In this document: positions 1-5,738 of the stretch, piece by piece
Layout of the letters: each line of letters starts with the position of its first letter
How positions within the stretch are numbered: position 1 is the first letter of the stretch
DNA from: DATLFQ01 sp035540915
Lineage (GTDB): Bacteria; Actinomycetota; Acidimicrobiia; Acidimicrobiales; GCA-2861595
Length of the DNA stretch: 5,738 nucleotides
Direction of reading: 5' to 3'
Assembly (NCBI GenBank): GCA_035540915.1
Contig: DATLFQ010000130.1
Location: forward strand, 1 to 5,738
Notes under the pieces: generated by a model
Told to the model about the DNA's origin: nothing
Seen by the model: only the letters and a program-made list of their open reading frames with translations
Databases searched by the model: none
Translations under genes and position numbers: made by a program

Positions 1-489
1 GGTGACCAGCAGGTCGTAGACCTCCTCCATGGCGCCCAGGAGGTGCTCACCCCGCTGCAGCTCTCCGCCCCGGATGCGGTCGAGGAGGTGGCGGCGCAGC
101 TCCGAGGCGGCCTCGGCCAGGCCGCACAGCCAGGCCGGGATGCCGACGTCCAGCACCTCGGCGGAGGGCAACGCCCTGCCTGCGACCAGGGCGGCGGTGA
201 GCTCGGCTTCCGCGTACTCCTTCTCCGCGTCGTGCAGGAAGCCGGCGTGGGCGACTCGGGGGTGGGGACGCAGCACGGCCTGGGCCTCGCGCAGGTGCCC
301 GGCCGCCTCGGCGGTCAGCTGCGCCGCGCCGGCGGCGTCCAGGCGGTGGACGGCCCGGATGGCCAGCCCGCAGGCACGGACGGTGCGCCGGCAGGCGGTG
401 AGGCCCTGCTCACGGGCCTGATGGGCCCGGTCCAGCTCTGCGCGCAGCGAGCCGGCCAGGGCGGCCAGCTCCTCGGTGCGGCCGTCCAC
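1..489 (-). CDS. Translin-family protein (TRAX/C3PO-like), C-terminus cut by the left window edge
   Basis: The minus frame gives 163 residues with no stop and runs off the left edge. It is almost all helical and matches the translin family (translin, TRAX and archaeal/bacterial homologues) along its length. Landmarks are RACGLAIRAVHR (38-49), an HPRVAHAGFLHDAEKEYAEA block (76-95), GLAEAASELRRHLLD (123-137) and MEEVYDLLVT (154-163). Known family members form multimeric barrels; the C3PO complex and archaeal homologues are RNA endonucleases whose TRAX active site uses an E-x-x-E pair and a later D/E-x3-E pair. Here E91/E94 and E126/E130 sit at the matching places, so catalysis is plausible, though this is alignment from memory. 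The GTG at 489 puts the N-terminus where the family begins; no clear Shine-Dalgarno sequence precedes it. It starts 19 bases after the SepX/GlpR-like stop, suggesting co-transcription and perhaps translational coupling. A bacterial function is not established. Confidence 0.85.
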   Translation of the reverse strand, partial: MDGRTEELAALAGSLRAELDRAHQAREQGLTACRRTVRACGLAIRAVHRLDAAGAAQLTAEAAGHLREAQAVLRPHPRVAHAGFLHDAEKEYAEAELTAALVAGRALPSAEVLDVGIPAWLCGLAEAASELRRHLLDRIRGGELQRGEHLLGAMEEVYDLLVT

Positions 490-508
490 GGCCGGCCGTG
501 GCTCGGCG

Positions 509-1033
509 CTAGGTGCCGGAGCGGCGGAACAGGATGATGTTGTCCGGCTGCGGCGTCGCCGGCAGGAACCGGAGCTTCATCTCCCGCTCGGCGGCGGCGT
601 TGCGGGCCCGCACCAGCATGGCCACGTAGGCCACCAAGGCCACGTCCAGAAGCAGGTGGAGCCACAGGAGCGACCGCAGCGACGAGAACACCGCTCCGAG
701 GAACAGGGTGCCGGTCATGCTCGCGAGCAGCACGGCCAGGACGTCACGCCGGCGGCGCAGCGTCCGAGCCCGCCGGGCGGACATCGCCGTGCGGGGCACC
801 AGCGGTGCCCCGACCGCGCCGGGCGGCGCCATCGGCGGGCGCCGGGTCGGGAGCGGGCGGGACGGGTCGCCCATGGCGGCCACGGAGGGGCCGGTCCGCT
901 GGAGCACCCGGAGCTGGCGACGGAAGTTGCCGATCGAGTCGGCCGGTCGGGCCTCGGCTCGGGACCGAAGCATGGGAGGGACGAGCACCGCTGCCCAGAT
1001 TCCGGCGAGGACCACCAGTACCACGATCGTCAA
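509..1033 (-). CDS. SepX/GlpR-like membrane protein with three predicted membrane segments
   Basis: The protein has 174 residues. A hydrophobic segment at about 2-20 (core GIWAAVLVPPMLRSR) is followed by a basic, Pro-rich cytoplasmic-looking linker (about 21-96). An arginine cluster (RRARTLRRRR, 87-96) precedes a second segment (about 97-115), and a third lies at about 121-142. The tail after it is basic and ends in NIILFRRSGT. One N-terminal anchor plus a later helical pair, and the pattern W-A-x-x-L-V-P-x-x-L-R followed by S-I-x-x-F-x-x-x-L-x-x-L, is typical of the actinobacterial SepX/GlpR family. SepX (Streptomyces) and GlpR (Corynebacterium) act in cell division; GlpR binds the MoeA/gephyrin-like protein Glp. 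This GlpR is unrelated to the glycerol repressor of the same name. The start is uncertain: TTG at 1033 fits the family N-terminus and follows GAGGAG too closely, while GTG at 1024 has a spacing of 11. The identity is from motif memory; an unrelated small membrane protein is the alternative. Confidence 0.7.
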   Translation of the reverse strand: MTIVVLVVLAGIWAAVLVPPMLRSRAEARPADSIGNFRRQLRVLQRTGPSVAAMGDPSRPLPTRRPPMAPPGAVGAPLVPRTAMSARRARTLRRRRDVLAVLLASMTGTLFLGAVFSSLRSLLWLHLLLDVALVAYVAMLVRARNAAAEREMKLRFLPATPQPDNIILFRRSGT

Positions 1034-1065
1034 AGCTCCTCGACCTACCTTCTGTGAACTCGGCG

Positions 1066-1071
1066 ACCGTA
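1066..1071 (-). promoter_or_regulatory. Possible -10 element upstream of the SepX/GlpR-like gene
   Basis: The minus strand reads TACGGT here, a TAnnnT match about 32 bases before the TTG start. It leaves room for a short leader containing AGAAGG, AGGT and GAGGAG Shine-Dalgarno-like stretches. No convincing -35 is visible upstream, and TAnnnT alone occurs by chance. It is listed because the 143-base gap after moaC is long enough for a separate promoter. Confidence 0.2.
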
Positions 1072-1100
1072 GCGTTCGCCCCGGCCGCGGCGGTGGATGC

Positions 1101-1129
1101 AGTAGAGGGGGAGTGCCCCATGGCCTACT
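1101..1129. other. Hairpin in the moaC to SepX/GlpR-like spacer
   Basis: AGTAG (1101-1105) can pair with CTACT (1125-1129). Inside it GGGG (1108-1111) pairs with CCCC (1116-1119) around a four-base loop, with small internal loops between the two stems. The flanking GCAG (1099-1102) and CTGC (1135-1138) offer an alternative outer pairing. No T-tract follows on the minus strand, so it does not look like a classic intrinsic terminator. It lies about 100 bases downstream of the moaC start-to-stop region's end and about 70 bases before the next start, and could be a leader structure, a processing site or a weak terminator. The gap 1034-1176 otherwise holds nothing I recognise. Confidence 0.4.
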
Positions 1130-1176
1130 ACTCCCTGCTGAGACGCGCCACCCGGCGAACGGCAGTTCCCCGGTTG

Positions 1177-1677
1177 CTACTGCCCGGTCGACCCGTCGAC
1201 CGAGGGCCGGCGCCAGATCCCGGCCTTGCCGCCGCTTTTCTCCCACAACGCCATCTGGCCGACCATCATCGTCTTGTCGGTGGACTTGCACATGTCGTAG
1301 ATGGTCAGCGCAGCCACCGAGCAGGCCATCAGCGCCTCCATCTCCACGCCGGTCCGGTCGACGGTCTCCACCTGGGCCTCCACCTCGACATGGTCGTCGC
1401 CGATCGTGAAGTTCACGTAGACCGAGCCGATGGTGAGCTGGTGGCAAAGGGGGATGAGGTCGGGCGTGCGCTTGGCCGCCTGGATGCCCGCCACCCGGGC
1501 CACCGCCAGCACATCGCCCTTGGTGACGGCGTTGCTGGCCACCATGCCGGTGGTCTCGGGCTGCATGAACACCCTGCACCGGGCCATGGCCCGGCGATGG
1601 GTGGGCTCCTTGGGCGTGACGTCGACCATCCGGGCGCGGCCCAGCGGGTCGATGTGGGTGAGCCCCCGGTCGCTCAT
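1177..1677 (-). CDS. moaC: MoaC, cyclic pyranopterin monophosphate synthase
   Basis: MoaC catalyses the second half of Moco step 1. It converts the MoaA product 3',8-cyclo-7,8-dihydro-GTP into cyclic pyranopterin monophosphate in the cytoplasm and is normally a hexamer. The 166-residue length is normal for the family. The hallmark N-terminus is present (LTHID, then ARMVDVTPK at 15-23), followed by AVTKGDVLAVA (50-60), TPDLIPLCHQL (71-81), TGVEMEAL (109-116) and IYDMCKSTDK (126-135). Residues matching the known active site are K53, H79, E112, E114, D128 and K131, so it should be active. The ATG at 1677 gives the canonical start; only a distant GAGGGG precedes it, so the ribosome binding site is weak. 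It lies 59 bases after moaA, which makes a moaA-moaC operon likely, with moaC possibly dependent on moaA transcription. Confidence 0.98.
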   Translation of the reverse strand: MSDRGLTHIDPLGRARMVDVTPKEPTHRRAMARCRVFMQPETTGMVASNAVTKGDVLAVARVAGIQAAKRTPDLIPLCHQLTIGSVYVNFTIGDDHVEVEAQVETVDRTGVEMEALMACSVAALTIYDMCKSTDKTMMVGQMALWEKSGGKAGIWRRPSVDGSTGQ

Positions 1678-1702
1678 GGCGCCCGAGTCTACGGCCCCTC
1701 CC

Positions 1703-1720
1703 CGGCGCCGGCTCGCGCCG
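1703..1720. other. Short GC hairpin between moaA and moaC
   Basis: CGGCGC (1703-1708) and GCGCCG (1715-1720) are perfect inverted arms around a six-base loop, in the 59-base gap between the two Moco genes. There is no T-run after it on the minus strand. It could modestly affect read-through or message stability, but in DNA this GC-rich such arms also arise by chance. Confidence 0.3.
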
Positions 1721-1736
1721 CCACCCTGCGCCCGGT

Positions 1737-2720
1737 TCAGCCGCCGATCTGGCTCATGGTCCGAGCGGGCCGGACGAAGGTCACCTGGCCGATGGCGTGG
1801 CCGGCCCACTTCGTGTCCACGTCGGCGCGGATGGCGCCGGCCAGCTCGTCGTCGGTGCCGCCGCGGCGCAGGACGGCCCGGAGGTCGGTCTCGCCGAGGG
1901 CGAACAGGCAGTTGCGGAACATGCCCTCGGCTGTCAGGCGGACCCGATCGCACGAGCCGCAGAAGCTGCGGGTCACGCTGGGCACCACGCCGATCTCGCC
2001 CCGGCCGTCGCGGTACCGGTAACGCTCGGCCGGCTGGGTGCCCCGCTCCGCCACCGCGACGAGCGGGTGGACGGCGTCGACCGTCGACACGACCTCCTCG
2101 GCGGTCACCACCGTCTCGGGGGTCCAGGCCCCGTCCGCATCCAGCGGCATGAACTCGATGAAGCGCACGGTCACGCCGGCGGCCCGGCCGAACTCGGCCA
2201 GGTCCACGATCTCGTCGTCGTTGACGCCCCGCATCAGCACGCAGTTCACCTTGACCGGGCCGAGCCCGGCGGCCAGGGCGGCGTCGATGCCGGCGAGCAC
2301 CCGGGGCAGGGCGTCGCGCCGGGTGAGCGCCGTGAAGCGGTCCGGCCGGAGGGTGTCCAGCGAGATGTTGACGCGGCGCAGGCCGGCCCGGCGCAGGTCG
2401 GCGGCCAGGGCCGGCAGGGTGAGGCCGTTGGTGGTGAGCGACAGGTCGACGCCGAGCGCCGCCAACTTGCCGACCAGGACGGCCAGGTCGGCCCGGACGG
2501 TGGGCTCCCCCCCGGTGATGCGGATGGCCCGGAAGCCGAAGCGCTCGACGCACACCCGGGCCACCCGCTCGATCTCCTCGTAGGAGAGCAGCTCGTCGCG
2601 AGGCAGCCAGGCCAGGCCGTCCTCGGGCATGCAGTAGGTGCAGCGCAGGTTGCAGCGGTCGGTGACCGAGATGCGCAGGTCGGCCACCGTGCGGGCGAAC
2701 GGGTCGACCAGCGCTGCCAC
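1737..2720 (-). CDS. moaA: MoaA, GTP 3',8-cyclase (radical SAM)
   Basis: MoaA starts Moco biosynthesis. It uses S-adenosylmethionine and an N-terminal 4Fe-4S cluster to cyclise GTP to 3',8-cyclo-7,8-dihydro-GTP, the substrate of MoaC, encoded next. The 327-residue length is typical. Visible features are the radical-SAM motif C23-x3-C27-x2-C30 within RISVTDRCNLRCTYC, the SAM-binding ITGGEPTVR (68-76), TTNG (96-99), NISLDTL (118-124), and the C-terminal GTP-site cluster motif C254-x2-C257-x13-C271. The tail ends in MSQIGG, the family's conserved double-glycine end, which indicates an intact protein. The GTG at 2720 gives the usual length before the first cysteine; no alternative ATG lies nearby and no Shine-Dalgarno sequence precedes it. 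A 44-base gap separates it from the upstream glycosyltransferase-like gene. moaD, moaE, moaB and moeA are not in this window. Confidence 0.98.
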   Translation of the reverse strand: MAALVDPFARTVADLRISVTDRCNLRCTYCMPEDGLAWLPRDELLSYEEIERVARVCVERFGFRAIRITGGEPTVRADLAVLVGKLAALGVDLSLTTNGLTLPALAADLRRAGLRRVNISLDTLRPDRFTALTRRDALPRVLAGIDAALAAGLGPVKVNCVLMRGVNDDEIVDLAEFGRAAGVTVRFIEFMPLDADGAWTPETVVTAEEVVSTVDAVHPLVAVAERGTQPAERYRYRDGRGEIGVVPSVTRSFCGSCDRVRLTAEGMFRNCLFALGETDLRAVLRRGGTDDELAGAIRADVDTKWAGHAIGQVTFVRPARTMSQIGG

Positions 2721-2726
2721 CGTTCG

Positions 2727-2732
2727 ATGGTA
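2727..2732 (-). promoter_or_regulatory. Candidate -10 box for a leaderless moaA transcript
   Basis: The minus strand reads TACCAT, then six bases (CGAACG), then the GTG start of moaA. TAnnnT ending about six bases before the start codon is the arrangement known for leaderless actinobacterial transcripts, and it would explain the missing Shine-Dalgarno sequence. No good -35 match is visible, as is common for such promoters. The assignment is inferred from position only. Confidence 0.4.
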
Positions 2733-2764
2733 CGGGCTGGTGCCGTGATCCGGGACGGAGGCGC

Positions 2765-5692
2765 TCAGCCCGCCGCCCCCAGCGCCGCCAGCGGCCCGCA
2801 GGCGGCCTCCCGCAGCAGGTCGACCGGCACACCGAACTCGGCGCTCAGCTGCTCGATCCGCGCCTCCTGGCCGTCGCCGTCGAGGGCACCGAACCCGTCG
2901 GCCAGCAGTTCGGTGACCGCCCGGTACGGGGCGGAGTGCGGGACCAGCAGCGCGTCGCGGAAGACCCGGGTCCAGACCGAGGCGGTGTCGTCCCCGACGA
3001 GATCCGCGTAGTGGCGGTGGATCTCCGCCAGCCGGCGCGTCCGCTCGGCCCAGTCGAGGACCACGTCGGCCTCGGCCCGGCCCGCCTCGTAGCGGCGGAA
3101 GAGCCCGAGCGTCGAGTCGACCACCTCCTGCCAGGCCGGCTGGTCCAGCGGCTCGACCAGGCCGCCGTCGTCGTCGGCCGCCCGCAGGGTGGCCGGCTCG
3201 GGCCGGCGCTCCTCGGCGGCGGGCGGCGCGGCGCCGTAGCGCAGGGGCCGGGACTGCGGGACCGCGCCGAGCGCGGTACCGCCCACCGGCGCCCCCCGGA
3301 CGTGCTCCACCACCGCCTGCCAGTGCGGGTAATCGGAGAGGAACTGGCGGGTGAGGTGCTCAACGTCGGCGAACGTCAGCAGCCGCTCCTCGGCGATGTC
3401 CCGGAACCGGTCGGCCTCCTTGAAGTCCGAGGCCATGGCCCGCAGGCGGTCCAGGACGTCGGCGTAGCGGGGGTCGGACTGCGCTCGCTCCACCCACCAG
3501 TGCCCGGCGGCCGGATCGAGGAACGGCTCGAGCGCCGAGGCGAACCCGCTCACCGCGGCGATGTTGGCCTTCGCCTCCTCGCGCAGGTTCTCGATGCAGG
3601 CCCGGGTCTCGGCGGCGACGGCCTCGGCGTCGCCCACCTCGACGGGGGCCGACGCCGGGTCGAGCGCAGCCAGCGCGGCCCACAGGTATGGCGGCTCGCG
3701 GAAGATGCGGCCGTTGTAGGAGTCGATGATCTCGGCCATCAGGTCGCTGCGGCCCGACCGGACGTTGCGGGTGTGGAGGGCCGGCGTGTGGGTCAGGCGC
3801 ACCGTCCCCTGCCCGTGGGCCGCCTCCAGCTGCCACAGGTGGAAGATGTCCTCGCCGCGTCCGCCGACGGTGATGAACGGGATGGGGCTGGCCAGCAGCT
3901 CGGAGGCGAAGCTCGTGTTGCCGCCGGGCATGCCCGCGAACGGCCGGGTCTCCTCGACGAGCTGCTCCTCGCCCGGCAGCACGTAGCCGTACGTCCAGGG
4001 GTGGTAGATCTGGACCTGGTTGTCGTACTTGCCGCGGAAGGTCCCGAGCAGGGTCGAGAACAGCACCAGCACCTGGTCGGCGATGGTCTCCACCTCCTCG
4101 CCCTCCCGGCGCAACCGCTCCAGCGTGTCGGGCTGGTCCCAGGGGCGGAACCGCGTGATGTCGGCCTGCAGCGGGTAGCTCGGCGGGTCGTCGGCGAAGA
4201 TCGAGCTCTTCTGGTCGAAGTAGTTGAACACGTGGCGCTTGGCCAGGGTGCCGGTGGACGTGAGCACGAGGGCGCCGATCTGGTTGTCCTGGTCGAGCCA
4301 GGTCAGCACCGGCTCGTCCAGGCCAAGCTCTCGGATCTCGGCGAGGGCCACCAGGCGCAGGAAGTTGCGGAACCGCCCGTACGGCACCCCCTTCTCCCCC
4401 GGTCGCCGGATGCCGGCCAGGTTGGCCGCGTCGCAGGCCCCGTCGGGGAACACCTCGCGGTTGAGGGCCGCCAGGAAGCCGGCCTTGCGGTCGACGTCCC
4501 AGTGCGAAACCGACAGGCCGGCCCGCACCGCGTCGGCCACGATGGTCGCGTTCTCGGCCCGGGCCGCCGGGCCGCTGTCGTCGCTGACGATGACGTGGAC
4601 GCGCCGGCCGAACGCGAAGGCCATCAGCTCGTGGCGGACGCTGAGCAGCAGGCGCTGCAGGTCGGGCGGCGAGTTCATGGTCGACACCAGCAGCACCTGG
4701 TCCAGCCGGGTGTCGGGCAGGGCGGCGTCCCGGCGGACGGCCTCCATCTCGCGGCACAGGGCCTGGTGGCGCTCCAGCAGCCGCTCCGGGTACATCTGCG
4801 CCACGCACAGGCGCTTGTAGATGTTGGTGGCGCGTGCGAGCCTCGAGATCGCCCGGTGCGGATCGTCGCCGTCGCGTGCGGCCAACGCCCGCTGGGCCGC
4901 CCGCTCCGCCGTCGCGTGGAGCCGGTAGGAGTGGACGGTCAGCACGGCGGCGCGCAGCGCCAGCAGGTCGCGGTCCAGCTCCCGGGCGGCCGCGCCGCCC
5001 AGGCCCTGGTGCTCCAGGGCGGCGAGGAAGCGCTGCGGCTCCAGCACGGCGAGATCCTTGCCCTGCTCCTCGACGTCGCGAGTGACGGCCGCCACCGCGT
5101 CGACGGCGCTCCCCAGTGCGGCGCCGGCCCGCGGGCGCAGGGCGTCGAGCAGGCGCAGCGGGCCGCCCAGCAGGCCCTCGCCCAGGATCTCGTCGGCCGT
5201 CGGGGCCCGACCCGGCAGCCAGCCCAGCGGCGCCAGCAGGGCCTCGACGGTGCGACTCATCGCCGGCGCGGCCCACACCTCCCGACGGTAGGTCCACGGG
5301 CTCCCGATCCCCGGGCCCAGCAGGTTCAGCAGCTTGGTGCGCTCGACCTGCCTCCGGTCGGCGATCGCGGTGAGATGGCGGGCCGCGTCGCCCAGGCCGG
5401 CCGGGGCGTCGCCCTCCAGGACCTCGGTCGCCTCCCGGGCGGCGCCGGTCTCGTTGCTGGGCATCCGGCCGCACTCGAAGACCAGCGAGGTGGCCAGCGC
5501 CGCCCAGCCCGGCTGCCACCAGCCTCCTGCGGCGTCCCCGCCGGAGCGGGCCGGCGCGAACGCGAGGTGCGCCTCCCTCCACAGGACCTCCTCGGACAGC
5601 AGCGTGCCGGCCCCCTTCTCGTCACGGCACCAGGTGGCGAGCGCGTCGGGTCGCCCCACGTCGCCGGTGGAGCGTTCGCCTGTCATCGTCAT
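2765..5692 (-). CDS. Large protein with a central GT-A-like glycosyltransferase domain; family not recognised
   Basis: The protein has 975 residues, with no signal peptide or membrane segment seen, so it is probably cytoplasmic. Residues 1-330 look mainly helical (for example LRLLDAL, and the ATAERAAQRALAARDGD region near 260-275). Residues 332-660 resemble a GT-A nucleotide-sugar transferase. A first strand DQVLLVSTMNSP (331-342) is followed by HVIVSDDSG (366-374), like the GT2 VVDDGS, then TWLDQDNQIG (464-473), whose D467-x-D469 suits a metal-binding DxD. ITVGGRGEDIFHLW (607-620) resembles the GED/ED acceptor-base motif, and H635/H640 follow in a second short motif (LTHTPALHTRN). After a helical stretch (about 690-800) comes a Pro/Ala/Glu-rich linker (about 800-848) and a helical C-terminus (850-965). 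Donor and acceptor cannot be told. The ATG at 5692 has GAGGGAG eight bases upstream, which favours it over the ATG at 5686. It may be monocistronic or run into moaA. The gene call is firm; the function is tentative. Confidence 0.8.
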   Translation of the reverse strand: MTMTGERSTGDVGRPDALATWCRDEKGAGTLLSEEVLWREAHLAFAPARSGGDAAGGWWQPGWAALATSLVFECGRMPSNETGAAREATEVLEGDAPAGLGDAARHLTAIADRRQVERTKLLNLLGPGIGSPWTYRREVWAAPAMSRTVEALLAPLGWLPGRAPTADEILGEGLLGGPLRLLDALRPRAGAALGSAVDAVAAVTRDVEEQGKDLAVLEPQRFLAALEHQGLGGAAARELDRDLLALRAAVLTVHSYRLHATAERAAQRALAARDGDDPHRAISRLARATNIYKRLCVAQMYPERLLERHQALCREMEAVRRDAALPDTRLDQVLLVSTMNSPPDLQRLLLSVRHELMAFAFGRRVHVIVSDDSGPAARAENATIVADAVRAGLSVSHWDVDRKAGFLAALNREVFPDGACDAANLAGIRRPGEKGVPYGRFRNFLRLVALAEIRELGLDEPVLTWLDQDNQIGALVLTSTGTLAKRHVFNYFDQKSSIFADDPPSYPLQADITRFRPWDQPDTLERLRREGEEVETIADQVLVLFSTLLGTFRGKYDNQVQIYHPWTYGYVLPGEEQLVEETRPFAGMPGGNTSFASELLASPIPFITVGGRGEDIFHLWQLEAAHGQGTVRLTHTPALHTRNVRSGRSDLMAEIIDSYNGRIFREPPYLWAALAALDPASAPVEVGDAEAVAAETRACIENLREEAKANIAAVSGFASALEPFLDPAAGHWWVERAQSDPRYADVLDRLRAMASDFKEADRFRDIAEERLLTFADVEHLTRQFLSDYPHWQAVVEHVRGAPVGGTALGAVPQSRPLRYGAAPPAAEERRPEPATLRAADDDGGLVEPLDQPAWQEVVDSTLGLFRRYEAGRAEADVVLDWAERTRRLAEIHRHYADLVGDDTASVWTRVFRDALLVPHSAPYRAVTELLADGFGALDGDGQEARIEQLSAEFGVPVDLLREAACGPLAALGAAG

Positions 5693-5700
5693 GTCAGCAT

Positions 5701-5707
5701 CTCCCTC
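5701..5707 (-). promoter_or_regulatory. Ribosome binding site of the glycosyltransferase-like gene
   Basis: GAGGGAG on the minus strand lies eight bases before the ATG at 5692 and is the best Shine-Dalgarno sequence in the window. It decides the start over the ATG two codons further in, which would be 14 bases away. Confidence 0.75.
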
Positions 5708-5710
5708 GGT

Positions 5711-5725
5711 GGTCGGTCGGTCGGT
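5711..5725. repeat. Short GGTC tetranucleotide tandem repeat
   Basis: GGTC is repeated just under four times without interruption in the leader of the glycosyltransferase-like gene, immediately upstream of its ribosome binding site. It is short, and the sequence ends 13 bases later, so a regulatory role cannot be argued from this window. Confidence 0.5.
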
Positions 5726-5738
5726 GTCGTCCCGGCAC

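Noticed and set aside
744..1121. ATG at 1121 with GGAG about nine bases upstream, opening a 125-residue minus frame
   Set aside because: Most of it overlaps the membrane-protein gene in another frame, and it has the low-complexity Pro/Arg composition of a shadow. A very short leader peptide remains possible and is mentioned under the spacer finding.
1034..1176. Possible tRNA or Moco riboswitch in the longest spacer
   Set aside because: There is no T-loop GTTCRA-type sequence or acceptor-stem pairing for a tRNA. The spacer lies downstream of the Moco genes, and I could not match the Moco RNA fold to it.
509..1579. Continuous open minus frame suggesting a 356-residue protein with a long N-terminal extension on the membrane protein
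   Set aside because: The upstream part runs antiparallel-free but out of frame through moaC coding sequence. The spacer part is Pro/Ser-rich with no good start, and family-like sequence begins only at about 1033.
2721..2764. Terminator between the glycosyltransferase-like gene and moaA
   Set aside because: Only a four-base-pair arm set (ACGG/CCGT) is visible, and no T-tract follows.
1177..2832. Apparent 551-residue open frame that could be read as a MoaA-MoaC fusion
   Set aside because: Only its last 166 residues are MoaC. The rest is an out-of-frame, Arg/Gly/Pro-rich reading of moaA, which has its own frame and stop at 1737.
805..3011. Long plus-strand open frames across moaC, moaA and the end of the large gene
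   Set aside because: They are antisense to genes with clear family motifs, are rich in His/Gly/Arg/Ala, and show no recognisable domain. GC-rich DNA keeps such frames open.
3360..5582. 740-residue minus frame inside the large gene
   Set aside because: It is Arg/Pro/Gly-rich with no domain pattern, while the overlapping frame carries glycosyltransferase-like motifs and a proper ribosome binding site.

Overview
The window is very GC-rich (roughly 70%, with G/C at most third codon positions). It reads as ordinary chromosomal DNA of a high-GC actinobacterium. The presence of a translin-family protein and a SepX/GlpR-like membrane protein would suit a deep-branching actinobacterial lineage such as Acidimicrobiia, but that is an inference. 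All five genes lie on the minus strand, so transcription runs from the right edge to the left edge. I see no tRNA, rRNA, IS element, CRISPR array or prophage signature.

In transcription order: (1) 5692-2765, a 975-residue, apparently soluble protein. Its centre looks like a GT-A-type glycosyltransferase domain, flanked by about 330 helical residues at the N-terminus and about 300 at the C-terminus. (2) 2720-1737, moaA, the radical-SAM GTP 3',8-cyclase. (3) 1677-1177, moaC, cyclic pyranopterin monophosphate synthase; together these two carry out the first stage of molybdenum-cofactor (Moco) biosynthesis. (4) 1033-509, a 174-residue protein with three membrane segments that resembles the actinobacterial SepX/GlpR family, the membrane partner of the gephyrin/MoeA-like cell-division protein Glp in Corynebacterium. 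(5) 489-1, a translin-family protein cut by the left edge, with the acidic residues of the TRAX/C3PO ribonuclease site apparently present.

Spacing suggests at least two transcription units. The glycosyltransferase-like gene has its own good ribosome binding site at the right edge. moaA has no Shine-Dalgarno sequence but has a TAnnnT hexamer placed as expected for a leaderless transcript, so moaA-moaC may start its own message. The 143-base gap between moaC and the SepX/GlpR-like gene contains a hairpin and could hold another promoter. The translin gene starts only 19 bases after the SepX/GlpR-like stop and is probably co-transcribed with it.

The points most worth attention are the bacterial translin homologue, the placement of a SepX/GlpR-like protein directly downstream of Moco genes, and the large glycosyltransferase-like protein, whose family I do not recognise.
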